NCBI RefSeq assembly: GCF_030283205.1 | Contig: NZ_JASNWF010000011.1 | Coordinates: 1 to 64,000 of the forward strand | Length of the DNA stretch: 64,000 bases | From: Actinomadura opuntiae | GTDB lineage: Bacteria; Actinomycetota; Actinomycetes; Streptosporangiales; Streptosporangiaceae | Reading direction: 5' to 3' | In this document: in pieces, positions 1 to 8,501 of the stretch | Numbering within the stretch: the stretch's first letter is position 1 | Layout: each line of letters begins with the position of its first letter | Made by a program: the position numbers and the translations under genes | Notes under the pieces: generated by a model | What the model was told of the DNA's origin: nothing | The model's input: only the letters and a program-made list of their open reading frames with translations | The model's database searches: none

Positions 1-113
1 GCTACCGGCGCCTGACCATCCGCTACGAACGCCACGGCCACCTGTTCAACGCCTTCCTCGTCCTGGCCGCCGCCATCACCTGCTACAAGAAGCTCGCCAA
101 ACAGCCCACATGA
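1..113 (+). pseudogene. IS5-family transposase, C-terminal fragment cut by the window edge
   Basis: The reading frame entering from the left edge ends at a TGA at 111-113 and encodes a tail with YRRLTIRYERHGH followed by a hydrophobic AFLVLAAAITCYKKL stretch. This is the conserved C-terminus of IS5-type DDE transposases (the RLxIRYERR..HxAFLxLAxxLICxRRL pattern). Only about 36 residues are visible, so whether the complete element outside the window is intact cannot be judged. A related, decayed C-terminus lies on the minus strand at 3150-3480. Confidence 0.7.
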
Positions 114-506
114 GACACGCTCTAACTGCTGATGGCAGGTGTGGTGTCGAGGGTGAGGCGTTGTGCAGGCCCTCCAGTTCAGCCCGATACTCGTCGAGGC
201 TCTCGGTCACGTGCTCGGCAAGGACGGCCAGGCCGGGCGTTTGATCGATCTCCCCAAGGCCGGACACCTGCCGCTGCGAGGGCCAGGTGAACCGTCGAGG
301 CGGGGGCGTTCCAGCACCCAGGCGGCCGCCCGCCAGTCGGGCGGTGCGATGTCCCCCTCGACCTCGTTCCCCAACTGAGCAGTGGCCGACTCGCGGTAGC
401 GGCGGGTCCGCCGACGCACCACGTGCCTGCCCTCGGCGGCGTCACGCAACGTTCGCCCCGTGCCGTGCGGCGAATCCCGCGTACCGGCGGGCAGTATCTT
501 GGCGCC
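114..506. other. intergenic, no supported gene
   Basis: 393 bases between the transposase tail and the GTG start at 507. Several short overlapping frames exist on both strands, but none has a Shine-Dalgarno sequence, a recognisable motif or consistent actinobacterial codon use. I see no gene, RNA or strong hairpin here. Confidence 0.4.
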
Positions 507-1194
507 GTGGATTATCTGGTTGAACTCCGGCGTGAACTGGATGCCTTCGGTGCAGTGCTGGATGGTGATTTGTCGGCTCCGATCGAGCATTGCGGCGGTT
601 GGAGGTTGATGGATCTGGCCGTGCACATGGGAGCAGGGAACCTCTGGGTCGTCGCGGCTGTGCGGGACGGGCATGGCGATGGCTATGACGAAGGTGCCGC
701 GCCCCGTGACCGGGCAGGTCTCAAGGCTTGGTATGCCAAGACGGCGGAAGCTCTCGTGCAAGCCCTGTCGGTCGATGCCGCGACCGAGGCGTGGACGTTC
801 TCACCGCCACACACGGTGGGGTCCTGGCGTCGGCGCCGCAGCCAGGAGACACTAATGCACCGGTGGGACGCCGAGCACGCGCTCGGCTCGACAAAGCCGA
901 TGGACGCGTTGCTCGCCACCGACGGTGTCGCCGAGGTCTTCGACACCATGGCGCCCCGCATGATCTCCAAGGGGGGCCGCCACCTATCCCGAGCAGGCCG
1001 TACGGATCACCGCCACCGACTCTGGCCGCTCCTGGACTTACGGGACCGGGGAGCCGATCGCGGAGGTCTCGGGAACCGCCGAAGACCTGCTGCTGATGTT
1101 GTGGGGCCGCAAGCCTCGGGATACTGGATCGGTGACCTGGGATGGGGACCGTGAGGCGGCGTTGGGCGTGCTGGCCCGGCCGCTGGTCCCCTGA
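507..1194 (+). pseudogene. maleylpyruvate isomerase family (mycothiol-dependent DinB-like) protein, frameshifted
   Basis: From GTG 507 the protein begins VDYLVELRREL and contains GGWRLMDLAVHMG and TVGSWRRRRSQETLMHRWDAEHAL, the N-terminal and His-containing signatures of mycothiol-dependent maleylpyruvate-isomerase-like proteins (MDMPI_N, DinB fold). After MISKG the frame is lost at a run of six G (971-976). Removing one G restores K-G-A-A-T-Y-P-E-Q and a normal C-terminal domain (VSGTAEDLLLMLWGRKP) ending at TGA 1192-1194. In the family the helical bundle binds a metal and uses mycothiol as cofactor; the substrate here is unknown. The homopolymer makes either a real single-base insertion or a sequencing error possible. 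No operon partner is evident. Confidence 0.75.
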
Positions 1195-1929
1195 CTTCAT
1201 CGGTCCGATCGCGCTGATATTTGCACCCTCAGAAGCGGTCGGAACTCGCACGGGGACGCGGCCCTTGGCCATGTCTTTATAGGTCCACGTCCCACATCGC
1301 GCCATGAGGTCAGTCGTCGCTCTCCACGCGGGGTCCCAACAGGCAGCGAAGCCTCGCTGCTGTCGTCAACGTGCTCATGCTCGCGATGGCCCTTGTCGCC
1401 GCCTCACGGCGCAGGCTTCGCCGTGCCCCCTAAATTGTCTCCTCCAAGGCGGCTGCGAAGCCCCCAGCGATGTCATGCGCGCAAGTCGTTCGGCAGGATC
1501 TAACCGGTGTTCCGGGTGCCCCGGCGGGCGTCTCGCACAGGGGTGTGAAGATGCGTGCTCGTTTTCGCGTTATGCGCTGTGGCCCTGGGGGCGTCGGTGG
1601 TCAGCGGTCTGGAAGTGCCGGCCAACGCCGAGCCCTCCACACCACCGCGGTCGCGGCGGGCTGGTCGGAGCAGGCAGCGCCGCAACCGATGCCCTTCCGG
1701 GATGCAGGCGGCCTGGCGGAATGGTGCGGGCACGGCCGGCCTCGGGACACCCGGCGCCGCGTCGGTGATGCACGACCATGCCGAGCCGCGGAGGTGCAGG
1801 GAGCGGCGTCTCCGGCGCTGCCCCCTCATCAGGGCCGATTCGCGATCTTGCGCTCAGGATCTGAAGACACCCTCAGCTTGTTCTTTGACCTCAGGTTGTT
1901 GAGGAGTACTTGCCGGAGGGGAAATTGCG
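1195..1929. other. long intergenic stretch without a convincing gene
   Basis: 735 bases. The best candidate is a GTG-started frame at 1555-1902 whose first 25 residues look like a signal peptide (ALCAVALGASVVSGL), but the rest is arginine-rich low-complexity sequence with no family resemblance, and frames overlap on both strands. GGAGGGG at 1915-1921 belongs to the next gene. Probably decayed DNA next to the IS remnants. Confidence 0.4.
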
Positions 1930-2376
1930 GTGCGTGCTGCCACCGCGCTGGTCAGACTTGCCGACATGACTGAGAAGATCACCCGCATCAATCCCGAGCC
2001 GCTGCATGAGACACCCGGCTACCACCACGTCACGGTGGTAGAGGCAGGGCGTACGGCCTACCTGGCGGGACAGTGCCCGCTTGATCGCAACGGTGACCTC
2101 GTCGGTGCCGGTTCCCTGGAGATGCAGGTCGACCAAGTGGTCGCTAACGCGCTCGCTGCCCTGGCAGCGGCGGGTGCCCAGCCGCCACACGTGGTGCGGT
2201 CGGTGATCTATGTACGGAGCGACGAAAGGGACGACCTCGGAGCCGTATGGCATCGGCTCACCGAGTCTGCCCTGGGTCCGGCGTTCACCACCGCCAGCAC
2301 GCTCTTGGGCGTTGCCCAGCTGGGCTTTCGCGGACAGCTCGTCGAGGTGGATCTCACCGTGGCGCTGCCTGACTGA
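1930..2376 (+). CDS. RidA/YjgF/YER057c family protein
   Basis: About 148 residues from GTG 1930, which has GGAGGGG 8 nt upstream; a second start, ATG 1966, matches where most family members begin but has no ribosome-binding site. RidA proteins are trimeric enamine/imine deaminases that destroy reactive 2-aminoacrylate-type intermediates, and paralogues occur in aromatic catabolism. Visible hallmarks are the GQCPLDRNGDLVG strand, VRSVIYVRSDERDD carrying the conserved substrate-carboxylate arginine, and the C-terminal QLVEVDLTVALPD. It stands alone between decayed DNA and transposase relics, so its partner is unknown. Imine deaminase activity is an inference from the family. Confidence 0.85.
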   Translation: MRAATALVRLADMTEKITRINPEPLHETPGYHHVTVVEAGRTAYLAGQCPLDRNGDLVGAGSLEMQVDQVVANALAALAAAGAQPPHVVRSVIYVRSDERDDLGAVWHRLTESALGPAFTTASTLLGVAQLGFRGQLVEVDLTVALPD

Positions 2377-2432
2377 TTTCGAACGGCGTATCGAACCGGG
2401 TAGCCCAGCTGGCATCCGCCGGACGCTGGAGC

Positions 2433-2487
2433 GGCCTTCGTCTGATCATGTGCTCCGACCAAGGTGCATGTGACCACGACGAAGGCC
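2433..2487. repeat. 10-bp inverted repeat downstream of the RidA gene
   Basis: GGCCTTCGTC at 2433-2442 pairs exactly with GACGAAGGCC at 2478-2487 across a 35-nt loop. It lies about 55 nt after the RidA stop and just before the transposase relic. It could be a weak terminator or the surviving end of the insertion sequence; the long loop argues against an efficient intrinsic terminator. Confidence 0.4.
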
Positions 2488-2525
2488 CAAGGGAGTGTCT
2501 GCTGCTTGATGCTGCTGTGGGGGAA

Positions 2526-3105
2526 GCGTCACGCTTCCGGGACGCGTTGTACGCGTGCCGGCCCGTGCGGGGAGATGAGCTGTTCGAGCTGGCGGACGCG
2601 GTGCGGTGCGCTCGGCGGTGGAGATGAGCGCCACGTCCTGGACACAGATCCTGGACGCAGTCAGGCCTGGTCCAGCCGACGGTGCCACCGCGGTCACCGC
2701 CGCCCAGCTGCGCGACGTCGTCGAACGGCTCGTCGCGGCGGGCCAGTGGGCGCCGGGCGAGCCGGACGTCACCATCGGCCTGACGCCGGTTACGACATCA
2801 CCCGCCTGGCCTGCCTCCTGCGGGACCTGCCTGTCGGGCTCGTCGGCCGCGTCCGCAGCGACCGTGTGATGCGGCTGCCGAAGCCGCCCCGCACCTATGA
2901 CCCGAAGCGCGGTCGGCGCCGCCGAAGCACGGGCCAAGGTTCTGCTTCGCCAGGCCGCAGACGTGGCCCGAACCGGCGGTCACCACCCGCACGGCCACGG
3001 CGAACTACGGCAAGGCCGTCTCGTAGCATGGGGCCGGCTCCATCCGCGGCTGACCCATCGGGCTACCTGGGTGGACCATGAGGGCGAACTCCCTCTGTTG
3101 CCCCG
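2526..3105 (+). pseudogene. transposase relic with internal deletion and frameshifts
   Basis: Pieces of one transposase can be read in successive frames: FRDALYACRPVRGDELFELADAVRC, then (after a jump) SWTQILDAVRPGPAD..VTAAQLRDVVERLVAAGQW.PGEPDV, then AGYDITRLACLLRDLPVGLVGRVRSDRVMRLPKPPRTYDPK in a second frame, and HPRLTHRATWVDHEGELPLL in a third. These match a DDE transposase family common in actinomycetes (the DAGYDxTRLAxLLxDLPVELVGRLRSDRV block). The N-terminal half between the first two blocks is deleted. The element is dead. Confidence 0.75.
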
Positions 3106-3149
3106 CTACGACCGCAAACGGAGCATTTCCTGGCCTTCGCCTCTCTTCG

Positions 3150-3480
3150 GGGTGCCGGGCGGCCGTCCAGGGCCGCGGCGCAGACGGTTGAACCACGACA
3201 CCGGTCGTTCCACCACCCAGAGGTGTCGGCCCAGCCGATCCGAGCGCTCGTTGCCACGGCGTGCGATGCGCGGGGTGCCGCCCGCTGCGGCAACCGTCGC
3301 CGCAGGTCGGCGTCGTCGTACCTCTTGTCAGCGTGCAGCTTGCCGGGCCGGCGACAGTGTGGCCCGCGATGTGCGCAGATCGGCGGGATGCCCGGGACCG
3401 GTGGCGCCAAGGCGAGCTGTCGTGAGGTCCTCGCCGTCTCCGACGGCTTCCAGGTCCGTTGGGGTCTGGGCGGCGGATGA
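3150..3480 (-). pseudogene. IS5-type transposase relic, frameshifted
   Basis: On the minus strand one frame contains PGKLHADKRYDDADLRRRL, and a neighbouring frame around 3175-3240 contains RLGRHLWVVERPVSWFNRLRR. Together they give the IS5 order KLHADKGYD..LRxxLRxRGI..RLGRHRWVVERTxxWLNxFRRL, with the catalytic Glu in VVER. At least one frameshift separates the blocks, and upstream parts are missing. Its orientation opposes the transposase relic at 2526-3105, suggesting nested or successive insertions. Confidence 0.75.
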
Positions 3481-3560
3481 GACATGGCGGCGACACCGAG
3501 CAAAGCGCGGGTGTCGGTGCGGTCGTGAGGTGCCGTCCGGCATGTCGGTTGGGCACGTTG

Positions 3561-4799
3561 TCATTGAGCCGTGTGTCCCAGGGTGCTCTGGAAGGCGCGT
3601 TCGGCGGCGTCGATCTCGGCGATCTGCTTGACGATCTCTGCGGGTGAGGCCTCGCCGACGGCCTTCTGCAGCAGCGGGGTGTGGTCGAGGACGAGGTCCC
3701 GGACGATCCGCAGCGGCGGCGGGGCGTGGTGGAAGATCTTGCCGAGCACGAACGCCTGCTGCGACTGGCGGGCGGTGTGGGGCTTGCGCGGAGTCTCGAA
3801 TGCCTGCAGCGCGCTGCGGACCGCCGCGTAGTCGCGCAGATCTATCCCGGCCAGGTGGCGGCCGAGGAAGTAGCCGTCCTCGGTGGCCATTCCGGCGCCG
3901 TAGGCGGCGTAGGGCGAGGTCGGGTGGGCGGCGTCCCCGACGATGGTCGCGCGGCCCCTGGACCACTGCTTGAGGGGTTTGCGGTCGCGCAACAGCCAGC
4001 GCTGCACATCGCCGGGATCGGTCGCGGCGATCAGCTCGGGCAGCGGCGAGGGGAACCCGCGGGCCAGGCCGCCCGCGGTGGCGTGCAGGTCGCCGGTGAA
4101 CTCGCGGCTGGCGTCGTAGGCGGTCAGCACCCACCATTGGAAACCGTCGCGACCCTTGTGGCGGATGGAGGTCCAAGCGCCCTGAACGGTGCGGCTGTGG
4201 GTGAGGATGCACCGCCCGGGCTCGGCGGGGACGTCGGCGTCCAGGACGAACCCGCCGAAGATGTGCAGGTTGTGCTCGCGTTTGGGAGCATCGCCCCACA
4301 GGGTGCGGCGCACCAGGGAGTCGATGCCGTCGGCGCCCACCACCACCTCGCACTCGTGGATCTCGCCGTCGGCCAGGTGCAGGCGCACCCCGCCCTCGTC
4401 CTGCTCCAGCCGCTCGACGCGCCGGTTGACCTGCAGGACGCCTGGCGGGAGCGCGGCCAGCAGCCGCTCGTACAGGGCGGGTCGCAGCAGCCCGATGAAC
4501 CCGCCGCCGTAGTCGCGGACGACGTCGTCGGGGAGGTGGACTGCGACCCGGCGGCGTCCGGCGATGTTGCGGAACTCGGTGTGGCACGGGGAGCCGAGGT
4601 CGTCGATGTCGACGCCCATCAGCCCGAGCGCCTTGATGGGCGGCGGCCACAGGTTGAGGATGTTGCCCGCCGGGCGGGCCTGCGGATAGCGCTCCAGCAG
4701 AACGACCTCGTGGCCGGTCTGGTGGACCGACAGGGCGGTGGCCATGCCGGCGGGCCCGGCGCCGATCACGGCGACCCGTCCACGCGCAGTGGATGCCAT
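3561..4799 (-). CDS. FAD-dependent monooxygenase (class A flavoprotein hydroxylase)
   Basis: 412 residues; ATG at 4799 preceded by GAGGAGGAA. Class A flavin hydroxylases use NAD(P)H and O2 to hydroxylate aromatic or polyketide-like rings. Visible motifs are the dinucleotide-binding GAGPAG at residues 13-18 with E36 closing the fold (VVLLER), the DG motif GADGIDS at 155-161, and the GD motif GDAAHP at 288-293 followed by GAGMATEDGYFLG. Length is typical of the PHBH-like group. The ABM-domain gene 75 nt upstream is on the same strand, and the pair faces a divergent TetR gene, so regulated oxidation or detoxification of a cyclic compound is likely. The substrate cannot be assigned. Confidence 0.9.
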   Translation of the reverse strand: MASTARGRVAVIGAGPAGMATALSVHQTGHEVVLLERYPQARPAGNILNLWPPPIKALGLMGVDIDDLGSPCHTEFRNIAGRRRVAVHLPDDVVRDYGGGFIGLLRPALYERLLAALPPGVLQVNRRVERLEQDEGGVRLHLADGEIHECEVVVGADGIDSLVRRTLWGDAPKREHNLHIFGGFVLDADVPAEPGRCILTHSRTVQGAWTSIRHKGRDGFQWWVLTAYDASREFTGDLHATAGGLARGFPSPLPELIAATDPGDVQRWLLRDRKPLKQWSRGRATIVGDAAHPTSPYAAYGAGMATEDGYFLGRHLAGIDLRDYAAVRSALQAFETPRKPHTARQSQQAFVLGKIFHHAPPPLRIVRDLVLDHTPLLQKAVGEASPAEIVKQIAEIDAAERAFQSTLGHTAQ

Positions 4800-4873
4800 G
4801 AGTTCCTCCTCGGATGTGGTGCGAAAGCGGCAGGTGGAGCAGCGGCCTGGCCGATCAGGGTGAAGAGCGCCGG

Positions 4874-5191
4874 TCAGCCTGCGTCGGCGCTCTGTGCGGG
4901 GTGGTCCGTACGGTGCGCGTCGTAGACGGCCAGGTCCGACGTGCCGTCGGTGAGGCGGGCGGCATGGGACAGGAAGTCACGGGTGTGCGGGTGCTCTAGG
5001 TGGGCGTCCAGGGCGGCGCGGTCGGTCCAGACCTCCAGGCTCACGACCGTGTCGTCGTCGATCGAGCCAAGGAAGCCGTAGGACAGGCAGCCCGCGTCGC
5101 CGCGCGTCGCCTCGGCCATGGCCTGCGCCGCGCGCAGAAACTCCTCGCGCCGCTCGGGCAGCGGTCGGCCTGTCCCGATCACGATCAACAT
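4874..5191 (-). CDS. antibiotic biosynthesis monooxygenase (ABM) domain protein, putative quinol monooxygenase
   Basis: 105 residues with GGAGGAG just upstream of ATG 5191. This is a single ferredoxin-like ABM domain: MLIVIGTGRPLPERREEFLRA, GCLSYGFLGSIDDDTVVSLEVW and HLEHPHTRDFL are the expected strand-helix-strand-strand blocks. Relatives such as YgiN and ActVA-Orf6 are dimeric cofactor-free oxygenases acting on quinols, although many members have no tested activity. It is first in a two-gene operon with the flavin monooxygenase downstream and starts 10 nt from the operator-like palindrome, so TetR control is likely. Confidence 0.85.
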   Translation of the reverse strand: MLIVIGTGRPLPERREEFLRAAQAMAEATRGDAGCLSYGFLGSIDDDTVVSLEVWTDRAALDAHLEHPHTRDFLSHAARLTDGTSDLAVYDAHRTDHPAQSADAG

Positions 5192-5200
5192 GCGTCTCCT

Positions 5201-5230
5201 CCAAAACTTTAGCGTGCACTAATGTTTTGG
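5201..5230. promoter_or_regulatory. TetR-type operator palindrome between ABM operon and tetR
   Basis: A 30-bp imperfect palindrome with outer arms CCAAAAC and GTTTTGG and inner half-sites TTAG and CTAA; 24 of 30 positions are symmetric. It sits just upstream of the ABM gene start (5191) and ahead of the divergent TetR gene, where a TetR dimer would repress both promoters. Confidence 0.65.
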
Positions 5231-5297
5231 GATGATGTATCCCGCGTCGCATGCCTGTCAACCCGACGGCCTCACCGGAGACCGCCGGTACGCGACA

Positions 5298-5987
5298 ATG
5301 ACCGCCATGACGTCCGAGAGCGCCACCGGTGACGCCGACCTGCGGATCCGCCCACCGCGCCAGGAACGCAGCCGCCAGGTGTGGGCACGAATCCTGGACG
5401 CCGGCGTGGAGATCATCGAGGAGGGCGGGTACGAGGCGTTCACCATCGCCGCGGTCTGCGAGCGCGCCGAGGTCGCGCCGCCGACGGTCTACGCCCGCGT
5501 CGACACCAAGGACGCCCTGTTCCTCGCCGTCTACGAGCACGGCGTCGCCCAGCTCAACGCCGACCAAGTGGTCTTCAGCGATCACCGCCGGTGGGACGGC
5601 CTGGCGCCCGAGCGCCTGGTAAGCGAAGCGGTGACCGAACTCGCCGGACTGTTCACCCGCCACGTGCGCTTTCTACGGGCCGTGGTCCTGATCTCCGGCG
5701 CCCATCCGGAAGTCAAGCGCCGCGGCTCGGCCTACTCGCGTCGGCTGGGCGAGGAGTTCACCGCCGTCCTGCTGCGCGCCGCCGACCGCATCGCCCACCC
5801 GGACCCGACCACCGCAGTGCACGCCTGCTTCACCATGCTCTTTTCCACGCTCGTCCTGCGCGTCGCCTACGGGCCGGGCTTCACCGCGCCCGCGACCACC
5901 GACGACGTGTTCACCGACCAGCTCATCCAGATCGCGGCGGGCTACCTGCTGAACCCGCCCATCGAGCGGGCACACGCGAGCCGCTGA
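5298..5987 (+). CDS. TetR family transcriptional regulator
   Basis: About 229 residues from ATG 5298; ATG 5307 is also possible, and the far upstream ATG 5232 would overlap the operator. The N-terminal helix-turn-helix is clear: SRQVWARILDAGVEIIEEGGYEAFTIAAVCERAEVAPPTVYARVDTKDALFLAVYEH. The C-terminal ligand domain is helical and family-variable. It is transcribed away from the ABM/flavin monooxygenase operon with the 5201-5230 palindrome between them, the classical arrangement for a repressor that controls its neighbour and itself. The ligand is unknown, perhaps the monooxygenase substrate. Confidence 0.9.
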   Translation: MTAMTSESATGDADLRIRPPRQERSRQVWARILDAGVEIIEEGGYEAFTIAAVCERAEVAPPTVYARVDTKDALFLAVYEHGVAQLNADQVVFSDHRRWDGLAPERLVSEAVTELAGLFTRHVRFLRAVVLISGAHPEVKRRGSAYSRRLGEEFTAVLLRAADRIAHPDPTTAVHACFTMLFSTLVLRVAYGPGFTAPATTDDVFTDQLIQIAAGYLLNPPIERAHASR

Positions 5988-6309
5988 CTCGGCCGCGACC
6001 GGCCGTCTTGGTCCTCACGCGCTGCCTGGAATTGAACGAGGACTGGTTGCGGATCCGACGTTGGGACGTGCAGACCGCGTCTTGCCGGCTGGTGACGAAC
6101 CTGGCCCAGTACGAGCGGCTGCGCGTTGAGGACCGGGCGACCGCGGCCGCGGCGCTTCTCGTCTCCCCTGGGGCGAAGGCCGCGCCGGAGAGGTTGCTCG
6201 CCGAGGCCGCGCCCAGGCAGCCGGTAGACCGCGCAAGCTCTCCTCGCGGTGGCGGCGGTGAGGACCCGGGCCGCCGCTCGCGGGCGAGACGGCCACTGGC
6301 TGCTGGACC
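5988..6309. other. intergenic, likely decayed DNA
   Basis: 322 bases after the TetR stop. No frame on either strand shows a start with a ribosome-binding site or a conserved motif. It leads into a short fragment resembling the end of a DinB/DUF664 protein at 6310-6378, so it may be the degenerate body of that gene. Confidence 0.35.
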
Positions 6310-6378
6310 CACACCGCCCGGCACGCGGGCCACGCCGACATCCTGCGCGAACGACTGGACGGCTCCGTCGGCCGCTGA
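6310..6378 (+). pseudogene. C-terminal remnant of a DinB/DUF664-like protein
   Basis: The frame 6310-6378 reads HTARHAGHADILRERLDGSVGR and stops. DinB/DUF664 proteins end in exactly this way (ETARHAGHADIxRExxDG), with the two histidines as metal ligands. No matching N-terminal sequence is found upstream, so only the last 22 residues survive, next to the stop of the convergent NmrA-like gene. Confidence 0.45.
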
Positions 6379-7236
6379 CTACCCGGCGGCGACGGCGATG
6401 GCGGCGAGCCAGGCGGCCAGGTCCATGGTCTGCGGGCGAAGCGCCCGCGTGGCCGCGACGTCGGCGCCGTAGCCGCCTCGCGCATTGAGGTGGGCGACGG
6501 CGGCCGCCGTGTCCGCAGGCAGCGCGTCCAGCGGGACCGGGACATAGGGGACGTCGCGTCCGGACGCCCGGGTGAAGGCGGCCGCGATGTCCGGCGGCGT
6601 GAGCGCGTCGCCCGCGATGGAGTGAGTCTCGCCGAGGTGGGCGGCGGGGTCGGCGAACGCGAGCGCGGCGAAGGCGCCGATGTCGTCCACCGCGATCAGC
6701 TGCTCGGGCACGCCGGGGGCGAACGGGGTGGCGATCGCATCCGCCCCGAGGTAGTTCTCCATGAACGACACCGGGCGCAGCACGGTCGCCGGAAGCCCGG
6801 CCCGGCGGATGTGCTCCTCGATCCGCAGCTTCGCCTCGAACGCGGGCACGCCGGCTGCGTCCTGCGCTCCGGCGACGGACGTGTAGACCAGGTGCGCGGC
6901 GCGTCCGGCGGCCTCCGCGACGGCGATGCCGCGCCGCACCTCCACCTCGAACGGGACGGGCGGGACGCCCAGCGCGCCGGTCTGCACGCTGAACACGCCG
7001 TGCGCATCGTCGGCGGCGGCGTCGAGGGAGGCGCGGTCGTCCAGGTCGCCGCCGGTCACCTCGGCGCCAGCGGCGGCCAGGGCGCGGGCGGCCGGGCCCC
7101 TCACGTCCCGGGTGAGGGCGCGCACCCGCCATCCGTCGCGCAGCAGGTGCCGGACGGCGGCGCCGCCTTGCTTCCCGGTCGCCCCCGTCACCAGAATGAT
7201 CTTGTCGCCGCGCTCGCGGCGGTCGTTGCCGGTCAT
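6379..7236 (-). CDS. NmrA-like / NAD(P)H-binding atypical SDR family protein
   Basis: 285 residues from ATG 7236. The N-terminus IILVTGATGKQGGAAVRHLLRDGWRVRALTRD is the GxxGxxG Rossmann motif of atypical short-chain reductases. GDLDDRASLDAAADDAHGVFSV and VYTSVAGA follow as in NmrA/QOR2-type proteins, and ETHSIAGDALTPPDIAAAFT matches the C-terminal part. These proteins sense NADP redox state or reduce quinones. It is divergent from the GlxA/AraC gene with only 81 nt between the starts, where an inverted repeat lies, so control by that regulator is likely. Confidence 0.85.
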   Translation of the reverse strand: MTGNDRRERGDKIILVTGATGKQGGAAVRHLLRDGWRVRALTRDVRGPAARALAAAGAEVTGGDLDDRASLDAAADDAHGVFSVQTGALGVPPVPFEVEVRRGIAVAEAAGRAAHLVYTSVAGAQDAAGVPAFEAKLRIEEHIRRAGLPATVLRPVSFMENYLGADAIATPFAPGVPEQLIAVDDIGAFAALAFADPAAHLGETHSIAGDALTPPDIAAAFTRASGRDVPYVPVPLDALPADTAAAVAHLNARGGYGADVAATRALRPQTMDLAAWLAAIAVAAG

Positions 7237-7269
7237 GACGGCAGCCTCGCCGCCGCCGGACCGCCCCGC

Positions 7270-7289
7270 CAGTGGCCCATCTGCCACTG
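7270..7289. promoter_or_regulatory. inverted repeat in the NmrA/glxA divergent promoter
   Basis: CAGTGGC at 7270-7276 and GCCACTG at 7283-7289 form perfect 7-bp arms with a 6-nt spacer, centred between two divergent starts (7236 and 7318). It could be the binding site of the AraC-type regulator, although AraC proteins more often use direct repeats. Confidence 0.45.
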
Positions 7290-7317
7290 ATCGCAGTTTC
7301 CGTGCCATGCTCGGGGC

Positions 7318-8262
7318 ATGGCACCGTTCCGGCGCATCGCCGCGTTCGCCCCGGAGGGCGTGACCGCCCTCAGCCTCGGCATCGTCGGCGCGGTGTTCGC
7401 GCCCCGCGACGGCGTCCCGCCGTTCGAGCTGGAGTTCTGCGCCGTGCGGCCGGGCCCGCTGCGCACCGAGACGGGCCTGACGACCCGCATCGAGCACGGC
7501 GCCGACCGGCTCGCCGACGCCGACCTCGTCCTGCTGCTGCCCGGCACCGCGTTCCGCGACGCGGAACCAGACGTCGTGGGCGCCCTCCGCCGCGCGCACG
7601 CGCGGGGCGCGACCGTGGCGGCGCACTGCGTCGGGACGTTCCTGCTCGCGGCGACCGGGCTCGCCGACGGCCTGGACGTCACGACCCACTGGCGGTACGC
7701 CGCCGAGCTGGAGGCGGCGTATCCGCGGGTGGCGGTGCGCCCCGGCGCCCTCTACATCGACCACGGGACGGTGGCGACGGGCGCCGGGGCCGCCGCGGGC
7801 CTCGACCTGTGCCTGCACCTGCTGCGCCGCGACCACGGCGCGGCGACCGCCAACCGGGTCGCCCGCGACCTGGTGACGCCCCCGCACCGGGACGGGGGCC
7901 AGACCCAGTACATCGAGGCGCCCGTCCCGTCCGGCGGTGACGACCAACGCCTGGCCGACGTGCTCGCCTGGGCGCGCGACCGCCTCGACCAGCGCCTCAC
8001 GGTGGACGAGTTGGCCGCCCGCGCGCTGATGAGCCGCCGCTCGTTCGCGCGCCGCTTCAAGGCGGCGACGGGCGCCACCCCGCACGCGTGGCTGCGCACG
8101 CAGCGGCTCGACCTGGCCGAGGAGCTGCTGGAGACCACCGACCTGCCGGTGGAGGAGATCGCGCGCCGGGTCGGTTACCGCGACGCGGCCGTCCTGCGCG
8201 AGCAGTTCATCCTGCGCCGCGGCGTCCCGCCCCGCACCTACCGCCGCACCTTCGCCCGTTGA
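7318..8262 (+). CDS. GlxA family transcriptional regulator (DJ-1/PfpI-like domain + AraC HTH)
   Basis: 314 residues. Residues 1-180 form a DJ-1/PfpI-type domain with the nucleophile-elbow-like AAHCVGTFLLAATGLADG (Cys104) and LYIDHGTVATGAGAAAGLDLCLHLLR. Residues 215-314 form a double AraC helix-turn-helix (LTVDELAARALMSRRSFARRFKAATGATPHAWLRTQRL and VEEIARRVGYRDAAVLREQFILRRGVPPRTYRRTF). Such regulators usually activate neighbouring genes in response to small amides, amines or redox signals. The divergent NmrA-like gene is the obvious target. Confidence 0.92.
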   Translation: MAPFRRIAAFAPEGVTALSLGIVGAVFAPRDGVPPFELEFCAVRPGPLRTETGLTTRIEHGADRLADADLVLLLPGTAFRDAEPDVVGALRRAHARGATVAAHCVGTFLLAATGLADGLDVTTHWRYAAELEAAYPRVAVRPGALYIDHGTVATGAGAAAGLDLCLHLLRRDHGAATANRVARDLVTPPHRDGGQTQYIEAPVPSGGDDQRLADVLAWARDRLDQRLTVDELAARALMSRRSFARRFKAATGATPHAWLRTQRLDLAEELLETTDLPVEEIARRVGYRDAAVLREQFILRRGVPPRTYRRTFAR

Positions 8263-8501
8263 GCTGCAAGAGCCACGTGACATCGCCGCGCTCACAACAA
8301 CGACTCGCCACAAGTCGACGCGCCCCAGTCAGACGGCGGCCTCGTGGAAGGTCCAACGGCGTTAACACCCGACGGGTCGGCCGCGGCCTCAGAACGGGGG
8401 TTGATGCTTCCGTGGCCACCCGTCTTCCCCGCTCGAGGTCTGGATGCCTTGGCCTTCAGTCGCTCTGGAATCCCGCGGGCGCTGAGATGGTTGATGCCGG
8501 T

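Noticed and set aside
423..506. Upstream extension of the maleylpyruvate-isomerase-like gene
   Set aside because: The extra 28 residues do not fit the family, whose N-terminus matches GTG 507.
1555..1902. Possible small secreted protein with signal-peptide-like start
   Set aside because: No ribosome-binding site, arginine-rich low-complexity remainder, competing frames on both strands and no family resemblance.
8088..8501. N-terminal extension of the luciferase-like oxidoreductase
   Set aside because: It overlaps the end of the GlxA regulator gene; the conserved N-terminus begins at 8502.
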